Position numbers and translations under genes: made by a program | Part shown: positions 8,589-16,545 of the stretch, piece by piece | How positions within the stretch are numbered: position 1 is the stretch's first letter | Layout of the letters: every line of letters begins with the position of its first letter | Notes under the pieces: generated by a model | What the model was told of the DNA's origin: nothing | The model's input: the letters and a program-made list of their open reading frames with translations, nothing else | The model's database searches: none | Assembly (NCBI GenBank): GCA_903875445.1 | Contig: CAIQWD010000039.1 | Span: forward strand, 1 to 32,189 | Length of the DNA: 32,189 bases | Source of the DNA: an uncultured delta proteobacterium | GTDB taxonomy: Bacteria; Desulfobacterota; Desulfobulbia; Desulfobulbales; Desulfocapsaceae | Direction of reading: 5' to 3'

Positions 8589-9761
8589 TTACAATCTTTC
8601 AAAGATTCCGGCAGCGCCCATGCCGCCGCCGATACACATGGAAACCATGCCATAACGGAGTTTCCGTCGACCCATTTCATGGAGAAGAGTCGTGGTCAAC
8701 TTAGCGCCGGTACAGCCGAGCGGATGGCCGAGGGCAATGGCGCCGCCATTGACGTTGATGATATCCGGATTGAGACCAAGGGTCTTGATGACCGCCAGGG
8801 CCTGTGCGGCAAAGGCCTCATTCAGCTCGATCAGCTGGATATCCTCTTGCTTCAGACCCGCCAGTTTCAGAGCCGCCGGAATGGCGACAATCGGGCCGAT
8901 GCCCATGACCTCCGGGGCGCAACCGTTGGCGGAAAAAGCGAGGAAGCGGGCGATGGGATTCTTATGAATCTTTTCCAGATACTCTTCGGAAACAACCAGG
9001 GCCACCGCCGCACCGTCGGTCATTTGCGAGGAGTTTCCGGCGGTTACCGGACCGCCGACCTTGAAGGCCGGACGAACTTTTGCAAGCGACTCGATGGTGG
9101 TGTCGGACCTGACCCCGTCATCGACCGTTACCAGCTCCTTGGTGCGCTGCAGTTTGCCTTTAACGATGGCGTTTTTCTCTATCTCGACCGGGATAATCTC
9201 CTCGGTAAACCTGCCGGCGGCTATCGCCGCAGCAGCCTTGGCATTGCTGGCCACGGCGAAGGTGTCCATGGCCAGGCGGTCGATGCCGTAGCGTTCGGCC
9301 ACCAGTTCGGCGGTTACCCCCATGGAGGCGAAGGCCTCCGGCCAGTCGACCATCATGCCCGGATTGGCGCTGTATTTCAAGCCGCCGAGCGGCACACAGG
9401 ACATCGACTCTACTCCACCGGCAACGATACAGTCGGCAAAGCCGCACATAACCCGCTCGGCCGCCATGGCTATGGTCTGCAGGCCGGAGGAGCAAAAGCG
9501 GTTGATGGTCTGGCCCGGCACCTCGATCGGCAGCCCTGCCTTCATCGCCGCCACCCGGCCGACGTTCATACCCTGCTCGGCCTCGGGAAAGGCACAGCCG
9601 AGATAGACATCGCTTATGGTCATCGGGTCAATACCGGTGCGTTCAACGAGACCTCTGATCGCCAGAGCCGCCAGATCGTCCGGCCGGACATCTTTGAATT
9701 TGCCTTTATTTGCCCGGCAGCCCGGAGTTCGGTAACTTGCCAGTATATATGCTTTTTTCAT
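8589..9761 (-). CDS. fadA: Acetyl-CoA acyltransferase (3-ketoacyl-CoA thiolase)
   Basis: 390-aa thiolase catalysing the last step of beta-oxidation: CoA-dependent cleavage of 3-ketoacyl-CoA to acetyl-CoA and a shortened acyl-CoA. The nucleophile is Cys90 in NRFCSSGLQ. His346 lies in GHPLGCTGA and the second cysteine, Cys376, in CIGGGMGAAG, completing the thiolase triad. Length is normal. The ATG at 9761 is preceded by GGGAGA. It lies 30 bp downstream of fadN, the usual partner that supplies the 3-ketoacyl-CoA, so the two probably act as a pair in the cytoplasm. The sequence fits the degradative class better than biosynthetic acetoacetyl-CoA thiolase, mainly because of its neighbours. Confidence 0.95.
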   Translation of the reverse strand: MKKAYILASYRTPGCRANKGKFKDVRPDDLAALAIRGLVERTGIDPMTISDVYLGCAFPEAEQGMNVGRVAAMKAGLPIEVPGQTINRFCSSGLQTIAMAAERVMCGFADCIVAGGVESMSCVPLGGLKYSANPGMMVDWPEAFASMGVTAELVAERYGIDRLAMDTFAVASNAKAAAAIAAGRFTEEIIPVEIEKNAIVKGKLQRTKELVTVDDGVRSDTTIESLAKVRPAFKVGGPVTAGNSSQMTDGAAVALVVSEEYLEKIHKNPIARFLAFSANGCAPEVMGIGPIVAIPAALKLAGLKQEDIQLIELNEAFAAQALAVIKTLGLNPDIINVNGGAIALGHPLGCTGAKLTTTLLHEMGRRKLRYGMVSMCIGGGMGAAGIFERL

Positions 9762-9791
9762 ATTGGTTCTCCCTTATGGGTAATTTTCTTA

Positions 9792-12179
9792 TTAATTCCG
9801 CAAAGGCTTGCCGGTCTTCAGCATATGCTGGATACGCTCGGCGGTCTTCTTGTTGCCGCAGAGTTTCAGGAAGTTTTCCCGTTCGAGCTGGAGGAGGTAG
9901 TCTTCACTGATCAGAGTGCCGGCATTGACATCGCCGCCGCACATAACCTGGGCGATGATAAAGCCCATCTCCGCCTCGTACTCGGTAATAAAATTACCCA
10001 TCTTCATGTTCCACAGCTGGCTCTTGATAGCGGCGGCAATGCCCCGGCCGGGAGCCGGCAGATTTTCCACCGGACGTTTCGGCCGATAGTTGACGGCCAG
10101 CGCCAGCACCTTTTGCTTGGCATCGCCGATCAAACGGTCGATATCCATACTGATGCTGTCGCCGTGCCGCATATAGTCCATGCCGAACAGTTCGGCCGCA
10201 CCCATGGAAACTTTCGCCATGGCAAGTTGCTGGAAGTTCTTGATGATAAAGGGCTGGACATCGGTATTGAACTGCTGCGCCAACTGAATGGCCCGCATGC
10301 TCATCTCTTTGGTGCCGCCGCCGCCGGGCAGAAGACCGACACCGATCTCAACAAGACCCATATAGGTCTCCGCATAGGCGTTGACCGCGTCGGCGTGCAG
10401 ACAGAACTCGGCGCCGCCGCCGAGGGTCATGGCAAAGGGTGCGGCAACCACCGGCACCTTGGCGTATTTCACCGCCATGGTCGCCTTCTGGAAGGCCCGC
10501 AGGACCATGTTGATATCGTCATAGGCCCCTTCGGCGAGAGCCACGGCCATCATCATCAGATTGGCGCCGACCGAGAAATTGACACCCTGGTTGGCGATGA
10601 CCAGGCCGACGCCTTCTTCCTCGGCGCGCTTGATGGCCTTATGGGTCATGGCCAGGATGTCGCCGCTGATGGCGTTCATCTTCGAATGGAACTCGAAGCC
10701 GAAAACACCATCGCCGAGATCGAGAACCGAGCAACTGGCGTTTTTCTCCACCACGCGGCCGGCTTTTTTGAGGATCTCCAGGCGAATTTCCCCGGCTTTT
10801 ACCGGCATCGGCAGGTAGGTGCGCTGCAGCAAATCGAAGTATTGTTTGCCGCCCTTCTCGTCGTAGCGGTAAAAGGAAGTAACTCCTTTCAGGCACTCCG
10901 GCACCTTGACGCCGTCTTTTTCCGCCCGTTTGACAAAGGCCTCGACGCCGATGGCATCGAACATCTCGAAGGGCCCGATCTCCCAGTTAAAGCCCCAGCG
11001 CATGGCGTTGTCGACATTAACCACATCATCGGCAATCTCCGGGATGCGGTTGACGGCATAGATGAGGGTGTCGCGGATACTCTTCCAGGCAAACTCGGCG
11101 CCTTTATCGCTGCCGGCGACGACCATCTTCACCTTCTGGCCGGGACTATCGACCTGCTTGACGGCCAGGGCCGAGGCAAATTTCGGTTTGACGAGGGGCT
11201 TATAGTCACCCGTTGTATAGTCGTAGTAGAAGAGGGCCTTCTTGCCGCCGACCATTTCCTTTTTATAAAACCCGCCGCCGCTCTTGTTGCCGAGGAGGCC
11301 GCCGTCGATCATCTTCTTCATAAACTCCGGCATCTTGAACACCCCGCGCTCCTCGTCGTTCGGCAGGAGGTCGTGGGAGTTAGTGCCGACATGACCGAGG
11401 GTGTCGAGACCTACCAGGTCGGCGGTGCGGAAAGCGGCACTCTTTGGCCGGGCGGTCGCCGGGCCGGCGATGGCATCCACCTCTTCGACGGTCATGCCCA
11501 TCGCCACCATATGCTCGATGCCTTTATAGATGGCATAGGTACCGATACGGTTGGCGATGAAGTTGGTGGTATCCTTGGCATAAACGATGCCCTTGCCGAG
11601 CCGCTTGCTCATAAAATCGGCCATGGCCCGCATGACCTCCGGATCGGTCTCCTTGCAGGGAACAAGTTCCATCAGACGCATATAGCGCGGCGGATTGAAG
11701 AAATGGGTGGCGAGAAAGTTTTTGCGCACCTCGGCCGGTAATACCGCCGCCATTTCATTCACCGACAGACCGCTGGTGTTGGTGGTGAGGATCGCGCCGG
11801 GGGCAAGGTTCGGGACGAGTTTCTGCAGGAGATCGAGCTTGATCGGCATGTATTCGACCACCACCTCAATGACCCAATCGCACTCCTTCAATTTCCCCAA
11901 ATCATCGACCAGGTTGCCGATCTGAATCTGCCCCACATAGGCACTCAGATAAAAGGGCGCCGGTTTCATTTTTAGCAGACCCTGCAGTCCGTTTCTGGCA
12001 ATCCGGTTGCGTACCACCGGACTATCGAGGGTCAAGCCCTGTGCTTCCTCCTGCTTGTCCAGTCCTTTGGGAACGATATCAAGCAAAAGAATTTCCAATC
12101 CCGCATTGGCGAGATGAGCGGCGATGGTGGCCCCCATAACTCCGGCGCCAAGTACGGCTACTCGATTAATTTGCCTCAT
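9792..12179 (-). CDS. fadN: 3-hydroxyacyl-CoA dehydrogenase / enoyl-CoA hydratase (FadN-type)
   Basis: 795-aa bifunctional enzyme that hydrates enoyl-CoA and oxidises the 3-hydroxyacyl-CoA with NAD. The NAD-binding motif VLGAGVMGATIAAHLANAG is at the very N-terminus (residues 9-27), followed by the hydroxyacyl-CoA dehydrogenase region with NTSGLSV and THFFNPPRYM. The crotonase domain lies towards the C-terminus, with FAMTLGGGAEFCLHAD around residue 590 and GLVEIGVGLLPGGGGTKEM just after, which holds the acidic catalytic residue. Dehydrogenase-first domain order and ~800 aa are typical of Bacillus FadN rather than E. coli FadB, where the hydratase comes first. The ATG at 12179 follows GGAGAT, and the gene starts 12 bp after fadD ends, so the genes are tightly coupled. 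Confidence 0.93.
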   Translation of the reverse strand: MRQINRVAVLGAGVMGATIAAHLANAGLEILLLDIVPKGLDKQEEAQGLTLDSPVVRNRIARNGLQGLLKMKPAPFYLSAYVGQIQIGNLVDDLGKLKECDWVIEVVVEYMPIKLDLLQKLVPNLAPGAILTTNTSGLSVNEMAAVLPAEVRKNFLATHFFNPPRYMRLMELVPCKETDPEVMRAMADFMSKRLGKGIVYAKDTTNFIANRIGTYAIYKGIEHMVAMGMTVEEVDAIAGPATARPKSAAFRTADLVGLDTLGHVGTNSHDLLPNDEERGVFKMPEFMKKMIDGGLLGNKSGGGFYKKEMVGGKKALFYYDYTTGDYKPLVKPKFASALAVKQVDSPGQKVKMVVAGSDKGAEFAWKSIRDTLIYAVNRIPEIADDVVNVDNAMRWGFNWEIGPFEMFDAIGVEAFVKRAEKDGVKVPECLKGVTSFYRYDEKGGKQYFDLLQRTYLPMPVKAGEIRLEILKKAGRVVEKNASCSVLDLGDGVFGFEFHSKMNAISGDILAMTHKAIKRAEEEGVGLVIANQGVNFSVGANLMMMAVALAEGAYDDINMVLRAFQKATMAVKYAKVPVVAAPFAMTLGGGAEFCLHADAVNAYAETYMGLVEIGVGLLPGGGGTKEMSMRAIQLAQQFNTDVQPFIIKNFQQLAMAKVSMGAAELFGMDYMRHGDSISMDIDRLIGDAKQKVLALAVNYRPKRPVENLPAPGRGIAAAIKSQLWNMKMGNFITEYEAEMGFIIAQVMCGGDVNAGTLISEDYLLQLERENFLKLCGNKKTAERIQHMLKTGKPLRN

Positions 12180-12191
12180 TTTTTATCTCCG

Positions 12192-14033
12192 TTAGTTATT
12201 TTTCTTCGGGGCAATAACTCCATTGCCCTTGGTTGCATAAAGATCCTCGATAATATCTTTGTATTTTTCGAGAATAACTTTGCGTTTCAATTTCAGGGTG
12301 GGGGTCAATTCCCCGCCTTCGATTGAGAAGTCATTAGCAACGACGGCAAAGTATTTAATGGTTTTGTAGGGCGGATAATTTTTATTCAACGCCTTGATCC
12401 GGGACGCATACAGCTCCTTGATTTTGGTGTTGTGCACCAATTCTTCGATATCGATGTAACTGATGTTTTCTCCCCGGGCATAGTCGATGAGCGTCTCGAC
12501 ATTCGGGGTAATGACTGCCACCAGATAGGGTTTACGGTCACCGAAAACGATCGCCGAGGAGATATATTTGTCAAGTTTCAGCTCGTTTTCAATGGGCTGC
12601 GGGGCGATGTTCTTGCCGCCGGCGGTGACGATCAATTCCTTCTTACGATCGACGATATAGACGAAGCCCTCCTCATCGATCCTGGCGATATCGCCGGTTT
12701 TGAACCAGCCGTCCTGAAGAGATTCGAGGGTCGCCTCATCGTTTTTATAATAACCGAGCATGACTTGCGGTCCCTTAACCAGCAGCTCCCCGTCCGGGGC
12801 GAGTTTCAGTTCAGTTTCGCGCAGAGCCTTACCGACCGAGTCGAAGCGCACTTTGCCGACACCGCTGATGGCTACCCCGGGGCTCGTTTCGGTGAGACCG
12901 TAGCCGTTGAAAACCGGCAGGCCGATGATCCACATGAATTCGCAGATGGTCTTATCAAGCGGTGCGCCGCCACAGAGAAAATAAGTGAGTCTGCCGCCGA
13001 ACCGCGCACGGATCTTTTTGAAGACCAGCCGATCAAAGAGTTTGTATTTCAGACCGAGCAAGCCGAGGGGTTCGTTGGTAATATATTTTTTATTGACATA
13101 CTCCCGCCCTATCTCCATCGCCCGATGAAAGATCTTCTGGCGGCTAGGTGGCATCTGGCTGACACCCTCATAGACGCGGGAATAGATTTTCTCAAACAGC
13201 CGGGGCACACTGACCATGGAGGTCGGTCGCACCTCCGCCATATTCTCCATGACCGCGGCGGCATTTTCCGCAAAGGCGAGATGATTGCCGTTCATCAGCG
13301 TTACATAATAGCCGCCGGTTCGCTCCAACACATGGCTGAGCGGCAGGAAGCTGAGGGTTGTCATGTCCTTCTGCGGCATGCCCAACTGTTCGGAACCGTA
13401 TTCGGCATTGATCATGATATTGCGCTGGGTGAGGAGCACACCCTTCGGCACGCCGGTGGTTCCCGAGGTGTAGATGATGGTGATCAGATCGTCGGGGGTG
13501 ATCTGGGCGATCTGCTCCTCGATCTGCTGTCGATCCTCGGCGGAGATGGGTGTTTCAACCTCGGACAGCTGGGATTGAGTAAAAACCGGAAAGGAGCGAT
13601 GCCCCATGAAGCGTTCATAGGAAATCACCAGATCGACATTGGGAATCTGGTCCTTCACCGAGTAGAGTTTTTCGTATTGACCCTTGGTCGAGCAGAAGAC
13701 GATTCTCGCCTCGCAATGGTTGATAACGTAGGCCGCCTGTTTACCGGTGTTGGTCGCATAAATCGGCACGGTGATGCCGCCGGCACTTTGAATACCAAAA
13801 TCGGAAATCGCCCAGCCGAGTCGGTTTTCGGAAAAGATGGCCACCTTGTCGCCCGGCGTCATGCCACATTTGCGCAACCCCCTTGCCAGCATCAGTATCC
13901 GCTCGTAGAACTCCTCGTAGGTGAGAGAAAGGAAAACCCCTTTCTTTTTGTAGCTGATCGCGGTTTTCTTGCCGAACTTTTTGACGTTGTCTTTGAGTAC
14001 TGCCGGGATCGACTGATATGACATGATGCTCAT
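12192..14033 (-). CDS. fadD: Long-chain fatty acid--CoA ligase
   Basis: 613-aa AMP-forming acyl-CoA synthetase that activates free fatty acids with ATP and CoA; first gene of the operon. The P-loop-like motif YTSGTTGVPKG is at residues 188-198. GYGLTETSPG, WFKTGDIARIDEEGFVYIVD and RKKELIVTAGGKNIAPQPIE are the remaining adenylation and hinge motifs. The C-terminal lid is complete. The start could be the ATG at 14033 or the in-frame ATG three codons later; GGGAGCAAGGA lies upstream of the first. Length and motifs fit the bacterial and plant-type long-chain synthetases (often labelled FadD15-like) that lack a signal peptide. The promoter lies about 75 bp upstream. Confidence 0.93.
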   Translation of the reverse strand: MSIMSYQSIPAVLKDNVKKFGKKTAISYKKKGVFLSLTYEEFYERILMLARGLRKCGMTPGDKVAIFSENRLGWAISDFGIQSAGGITVPIYATNTGKQAAYVINHCEARIVFCSTKGQYEKLYSVKDQIPNVDLVISYERFMGHRSFPVFTQSQLSEVETPISAEDRQQIEEQIAQITPDDLITIIYTSGTTGVPKGVLLTQRNIMINAEYGSEQLGMPQKDMTTLSFLPLSHVLERTGGYYVTLMNGNHLAFAENAAAVMENMAEVRPTSMVSVPRLFEKIYSRVYEGVSQMPPSRQKIFHRAMEIGREYVNKKYITNEPLGLLGLKYKLFDRLVFKKIRARFGGRLTYFLCGGAPLDKTICEFMWIIGLPVFNGYGLTETSPGVAISGVGKVRFDSVGKALRETELKLAPDGELLVKGPQVMLGYYKNDEATLESLQDGWFKTGDIARIDEEGFVYIVDRKKELIVTAGGKNIAPQPIENELKLDKYISSAIVFGDRKPYLVAVITPNVETLIDYARGENISYIDIEELVHNTKIKELYASRIKALNKNYPPYKTIKYFAVVANDFSIEGGELTPTLKLKRKVILEKYKDIIEDLYATKGNGVIAPKKNN

Positions 14034-14077
14034 ATGTTCCTTGCTCCCTTAAACTGATCGCGCTGACCAGATCATGA

Positions 14078-14092
14078 TAACGTTTACGTAAA
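14078..14092. promoter_or_regulatory. Candidate operator in the fadD leader
   Basis: TAACGTTTA occurs at 14078-14086 and again at 14124-14132, inside the promoter spacer. The first copy runs into the perfect palindrome TTTACGTAAA (14083-14092). The same palindrome, extended to TTTTACGTAAAA, is at 14330-14341. Repeats that flank the -10 box suggest a repressor site, but the regulator is unknown and is not encoded next to it. Confidence 0.4.
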
Positions 14093-14109
14093 TACCATTA
14101 CATGATTTC

Positions 14110-14138
14110 TGTATACCTCCCCTTAACGTTTAAGTCAA
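14110..14138 (-). promoter_or_regulatory. Sigma70-type promoter of the fad operon
   Basis: Read leftward, TTGACT (complement of 14133-14138) and TATACA (complement of 14110-14115) are separated by exactly 17 bp. That is 5 of 6 consensus matches in each box with ideal spacing. Transcription would start near 14103, leaving a leader of about 70 nt before fadD. No other good promoter is seen between the genes of the operon. Confidence 0.75.
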
Positions 14139-14139
14139 T

Positions 14140-14584
14140 ATCAATTCAAATTCTTTTTGGGATCAAAAATCCTGCTGACAACAGCATAGCCTTTCAAGAA
14201 AGTTGCTGCAATGAAGTTTAAATTGATTTGTCGTAAGGTTACAAAGGACAATAAGGATGGTTCCAGCGATTAAAAAAACACCTTGCTCCCCTCAATATTC
14301 GATTGCTCCCCGTACTTCACCCTGACACCTTTTACGTAAAACAGCGCTACGAGGAGTGTCTCCTCAGCATAATTACCGGAACGGCATGGTGTTATCGAGG
14401 TTTGCCGGATTCTTGATGAATATGGATATTTTCTTGTTTGCAAGAATTTCCCAGGCTGCGCATCACCTCTTTTCGGAAATGCCGGCCCGAACAATTACCT
14501 GACCAGCATTTTAGCCAACTCCGCCGATTGACTCACAACTATTCCCAGATACCGCGCATGGAAGGACGAATAACAGTAAGACAA
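14140..14584. other. Intergenic region between fad and vapBC units
   Basis: AT-rich divergent spacer. Apart from the fad promoter on its left, the second TTTTACGTAAAA palindrome (14330-14341) and the vapBC promoter on its right, I see no gene. A leftward open frame at 14270-14494 would need a TTG start, has no ribosome binding site and has no recognisable motif. Confidence 0.5.
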
Positions 14585-14614
14585 TTGACAAAACCGTATC
14601 GATCATGATATCAT
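14585..14614 (+). promoter_or_regulatory. vapBC promoter with overlapping palindrome
   Basis: TTGACA at 14585-14590 is a perfect -35 box; TATCAT at 14609-14614 is a possible -10 at 18 bp. The -10 is embedded in the perfect palindrome ATGATATCAT (14605-14614), and ATCATCG is repeated just downstream. A palindrome over the -10 is where an AbrB-type antitoxin commonly binds to repress its own operon. Confidence 0.55.
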
Positions 14615-14644
14615 CGTACCAAAATCATCGATGGAGACATTGTC

Positions 14645-14851
14645 ATGCAAACAGTAACAGTATCACCGAAATTTCAAATTGTTATACCTAAATCAATTCG
14701 AGAGCTCTTGCATCTTCGGCCAGGCCAGAAAATGCAGGTGATGGAATATGCAGGACGTGTCGAGCTTATCCCGGAACGCGACATCAAGGAACTCCGCGGA
14801 TTCCTCAAGGGCATAAACACAGCTTTTAAACGAGAAGAAGATAGGGTATGA
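14645..14851 (+). CDS. vapB: AbrB/MazE-type antitoxin (VapB-like)
   Basis: 68-aa SpoVT-AbrB domain protein. Residues 1-50 give the swapped-hairpin DNA-binding fold: VTVSPKFQIVIPKSIRELL, then LRPGQKMQVMEY and GRVELIPE. The C-terminal ~20 residues are a charged tail of the kind that wraps around and blocks a PIN toxin. A GGAGA ribosome binding site precedes the ATG. Its stop overlaps the start of the toxin gene (ATGA), the usual coupled arrangement of toxin-antitoxin pairs. It should neutralise the toxin and repress the operon through the palindrome upstream. Confidence 0.88.
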   Translation: MQTVTVSPKFQIVIPKSIRELLHLRPGQKMQVMEYAGRVELIPERDIKELRGFLKGINTAFKREEDRV

Positions 14852-15222
14852 ATATTCTTGATTCTTCCGGCTGGCTCGCCTATTTCACAGATGAATCCAA
14901 TGCACAATATTTTCTAACACCATTGAACGATCCTGCTTCACTTATTGTCCCAGCAATAACGATATATGAGGTTTTCAAGGTAATCCTTCGAGAATCCACC
15001 GAAAACGACGCATTTCAAGCGGCTATTGCCATGCAAAAAGGCACTGTCGTCGATCTCACGGCATCACTGGCGATGGCCGCTTCAAGACTGAGCATAGACT
15101 GTAATCTTCCAATGACGGATAGTATTATTCTCGCAACAGCGCACCAATTCAATGCTACAATTTGGACGCAAGATTCCCATTTTGAAAATATTCACAATGT
15201 AAAGTATTTTCCTAAAAAATAG
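14848..15222 (+). CDS. vapC: PIN-domain ribonuclease toxin (VapC-like)
   Basis: 124-aa PIN-domain protein, predicted Mg-dependent endoribonuclease. The acidic active site appears complete: Asp5 (NILDSSGWL), Glu41 (IYEVFK), Asp91 (MTDSIILATA) and Asp109 (TQDSHF). The start codon overlaps the antitoxin stop by 4 bp. Known VapC proteins cut tRNA or rRNA and arrest growth when the antitoxin is lost; the target here cannot be told. The pair sits alone between the fad unit and the amidase gene and is probably a horizontally mobile stabiliser module. Confidence 0.9.
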   Translation: MNILDSSGWLAYFTDESNAQYFLTPLNDPASLIVPAITIYEVFKVILRESTENDAFQAAIAMQKGTVVDLTASLAMAASRLSIDCNLPMTDSIILATAHQFNATIWTQDSHFENIHNVKYFPKK

Positions 15223-15307
15223 GGCTGGCCAATTGTCAACAGGAGTCACTTCCCCCGGGTTTTTCTCTCACCAGGAGGTGATTGCCGATTTTAGTCTTTT
15301 TAATGCC

Positions 15308-16096
15308 ATGATTCAAATCACCGCCATCCAACTGGAAGTAAAAGACCAGTCCAAACAGGAAAACCTGGCTACCGTCCTCCGTCTCCTTGATGAAGCTCCA
15401 CCCGCCGACCTGCTTCTGCTGCCCGAACTGTGGCCCTCCGGCTTCTTTTCCTTCGGCAGTTACCGCGCCGACAGCGAGGAAGTTGACGGGCCGCTCGTCA
15501 CCGCCCTGCGGCAAAAGGTCGCGGAGAAAGCGACCCATGCCATGATCGGCAGTTTTGTCGAGCGTGACGGCGACCATTTTTACAACACCTCCCTGCTCCT
15601 CGGTCCAGATGGCGGCCTCCTCGCCAAGTACCGGAAGATCCATCTCTTCGGCTTTCAATCCCAGGAAAAACAGCTGCTCACCCCCGGCGACGAGGTCACC
15701 GTCGTCGACCTGCCCTGGGGCCGGGCGGGGATCAGCACCTGCTACGATCTGCGCTTTCCCGAACTCTACCGCCTCATGGTCGACCAAGGCGCTATCTTCT
15801 TCCTTGTTGCTTCCGCCTGGCCACTGGCACGGTTGTCGGCCTGGCAACTGTTCAACCAGGCCAGGGCCCACGAGAATCTTGCCTACCTCATATCTTGCAA
15901 CTGTGCAGGGGCAAGCCGGGGCATTGCCTTTGCCGGCCATAGCATGATCGTTGATCCCCTCGGCAATATCCTGGCCCAAGGCGGCGAGACGGGAGGGTAT
16001 GTCACAGCCGAGATCGACCCGGAATTGCCAATTCGCGTCAGGAAGGAATTCAGTGCCCTGGATGACCGGGTCTACCGGATAATCGACGAACGATAA
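15308..16096 (+). CDS. Carbon-nitrogen hydrolase (Nit2-like omega-amidase)
   Basis: 262-aa nitrilase-superfamily amidase started at ATG 15308. The Glu-Lys-Cys triad is complete: Glu40 in LLLLPELWPSG, Lys110 in KYRKIHLF, and Cys145 in ISTCYDLRFPELYR. The CYDLRFPELYR context is typical of omega-amidases, which hydrolyse 2-oxoglutaramate or 2-oxosuccinamate to the oxoacid and ammonia, and of the related deaminated-glutathione amidases. Cytoplasmic, no signal peptide. An excellent Shine-Dalgarno sequence (AGGAGGTGATT, 15273-15283) lies about 25 bp upstream, too far from this ATG. The in-frame frame is open back to 15233, but no codon sits at the right distance, so the start is not settled. It is not obviously in an operon with its neighbours. 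Confidence 0.88.
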   Translation: MIQITAIQLEVKDQSKQENLATVLRLLDEAPPADLLLLPELWPSGFFSFGSYRADSEEVDGPLVTALRQKVAEKATHAMIGSFVERDGDHFYNTSLLLGPDGGLLAKYRKIHLFGFQSQEKQLLTPGDEVTVVDLPWGRAGISTCYDLRFPELYRLMVDQGAIFFLVASAWPLARLSAWQLFNQARAHENLAYLISCNCAGASRGIAFAGHSMIVDPLGNILAQGGETGGYVTAEIDPELPIRVRKEFSALDDRVYRIIDER

Positions 16097-16545
16097 GTCG
16101 CAGGACTGAACCTTTAATGAACTGCTGTCAATCAAGACTCTGCCTAACTTGACTGACGACAGAGAACCAAACCGTTTGGTTATGCACAACAAACCCCTCC
16201 AACTAATTGAAACAAAATTAAAACTGACAAGACCTCCCCTGCGGGTCGGATAGCCGAACAATTCCAGAAATTTCTTGACATAATCAAAAAAAACAGCAAC
16301 CACTATCCTGAACAAAATGGAGCAGTCATTTTGGGCAGAAGATCAAATTCAGAGACATAGGGCTATCGTGCAGGACAATCCCAAAGAATATTTAAGTTAG
16401 TGTTGATTTTTCCATCCTTGCATGTTGCCGGTTTTGTGTGATTAAATTTTCATTTTTCTGTGAAACACTCAAAAACGACATATTGAACAGATCTTCAGAA
16501 CCCTTGTTGTCGCTAGACACATTTTGAACTCTTGGAGGCAAAGGT
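16097..16545. other. Intergenic region with a 17-bp palindrome
   Basis: AT-rich spacer without a credible gene. It holds AACCAAAC-C-GTTTGGTT at 16165-16181, a perfect inverted repeat with 8-bp arms and a single central base. That is too tight for a good hairpin and more like a protein-binding site. The promoter of the FRG gene should lie in the right half, but I see no strong boxes. Confidence 0.45.

Noticed and set aside
8679-11741. A 1020-codon rightward open frame
   Set aside because: It is the antisense shadow of fadA and fadN. The leftward frames have complete catalytic motifs and ribosome binding sites; this one has neither. Long antisense frames are common in GC-rich genes.
14055-14075. 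Possible E. coli-type FadR (GntR) operator before fadD
   Set aside because: CTGATC-GCGCT-GACCAG is an imperfect palindrome that shares the GACCA half-site, but the other half and the spacing do not fit the known consensus, and the organism may lack that regulator.
14270-14494. Possible small leftward gene before vapBC
   Set aside because: It would need a TTG start, has no ribosome binding site and has no recognisable content. It lies within a regulatory spacer.
15236-16315. A 359-codon leftward open frame
   Set aside because: It is antisense to the amidase gene, which has the full Glu-Lys-Cys triad.
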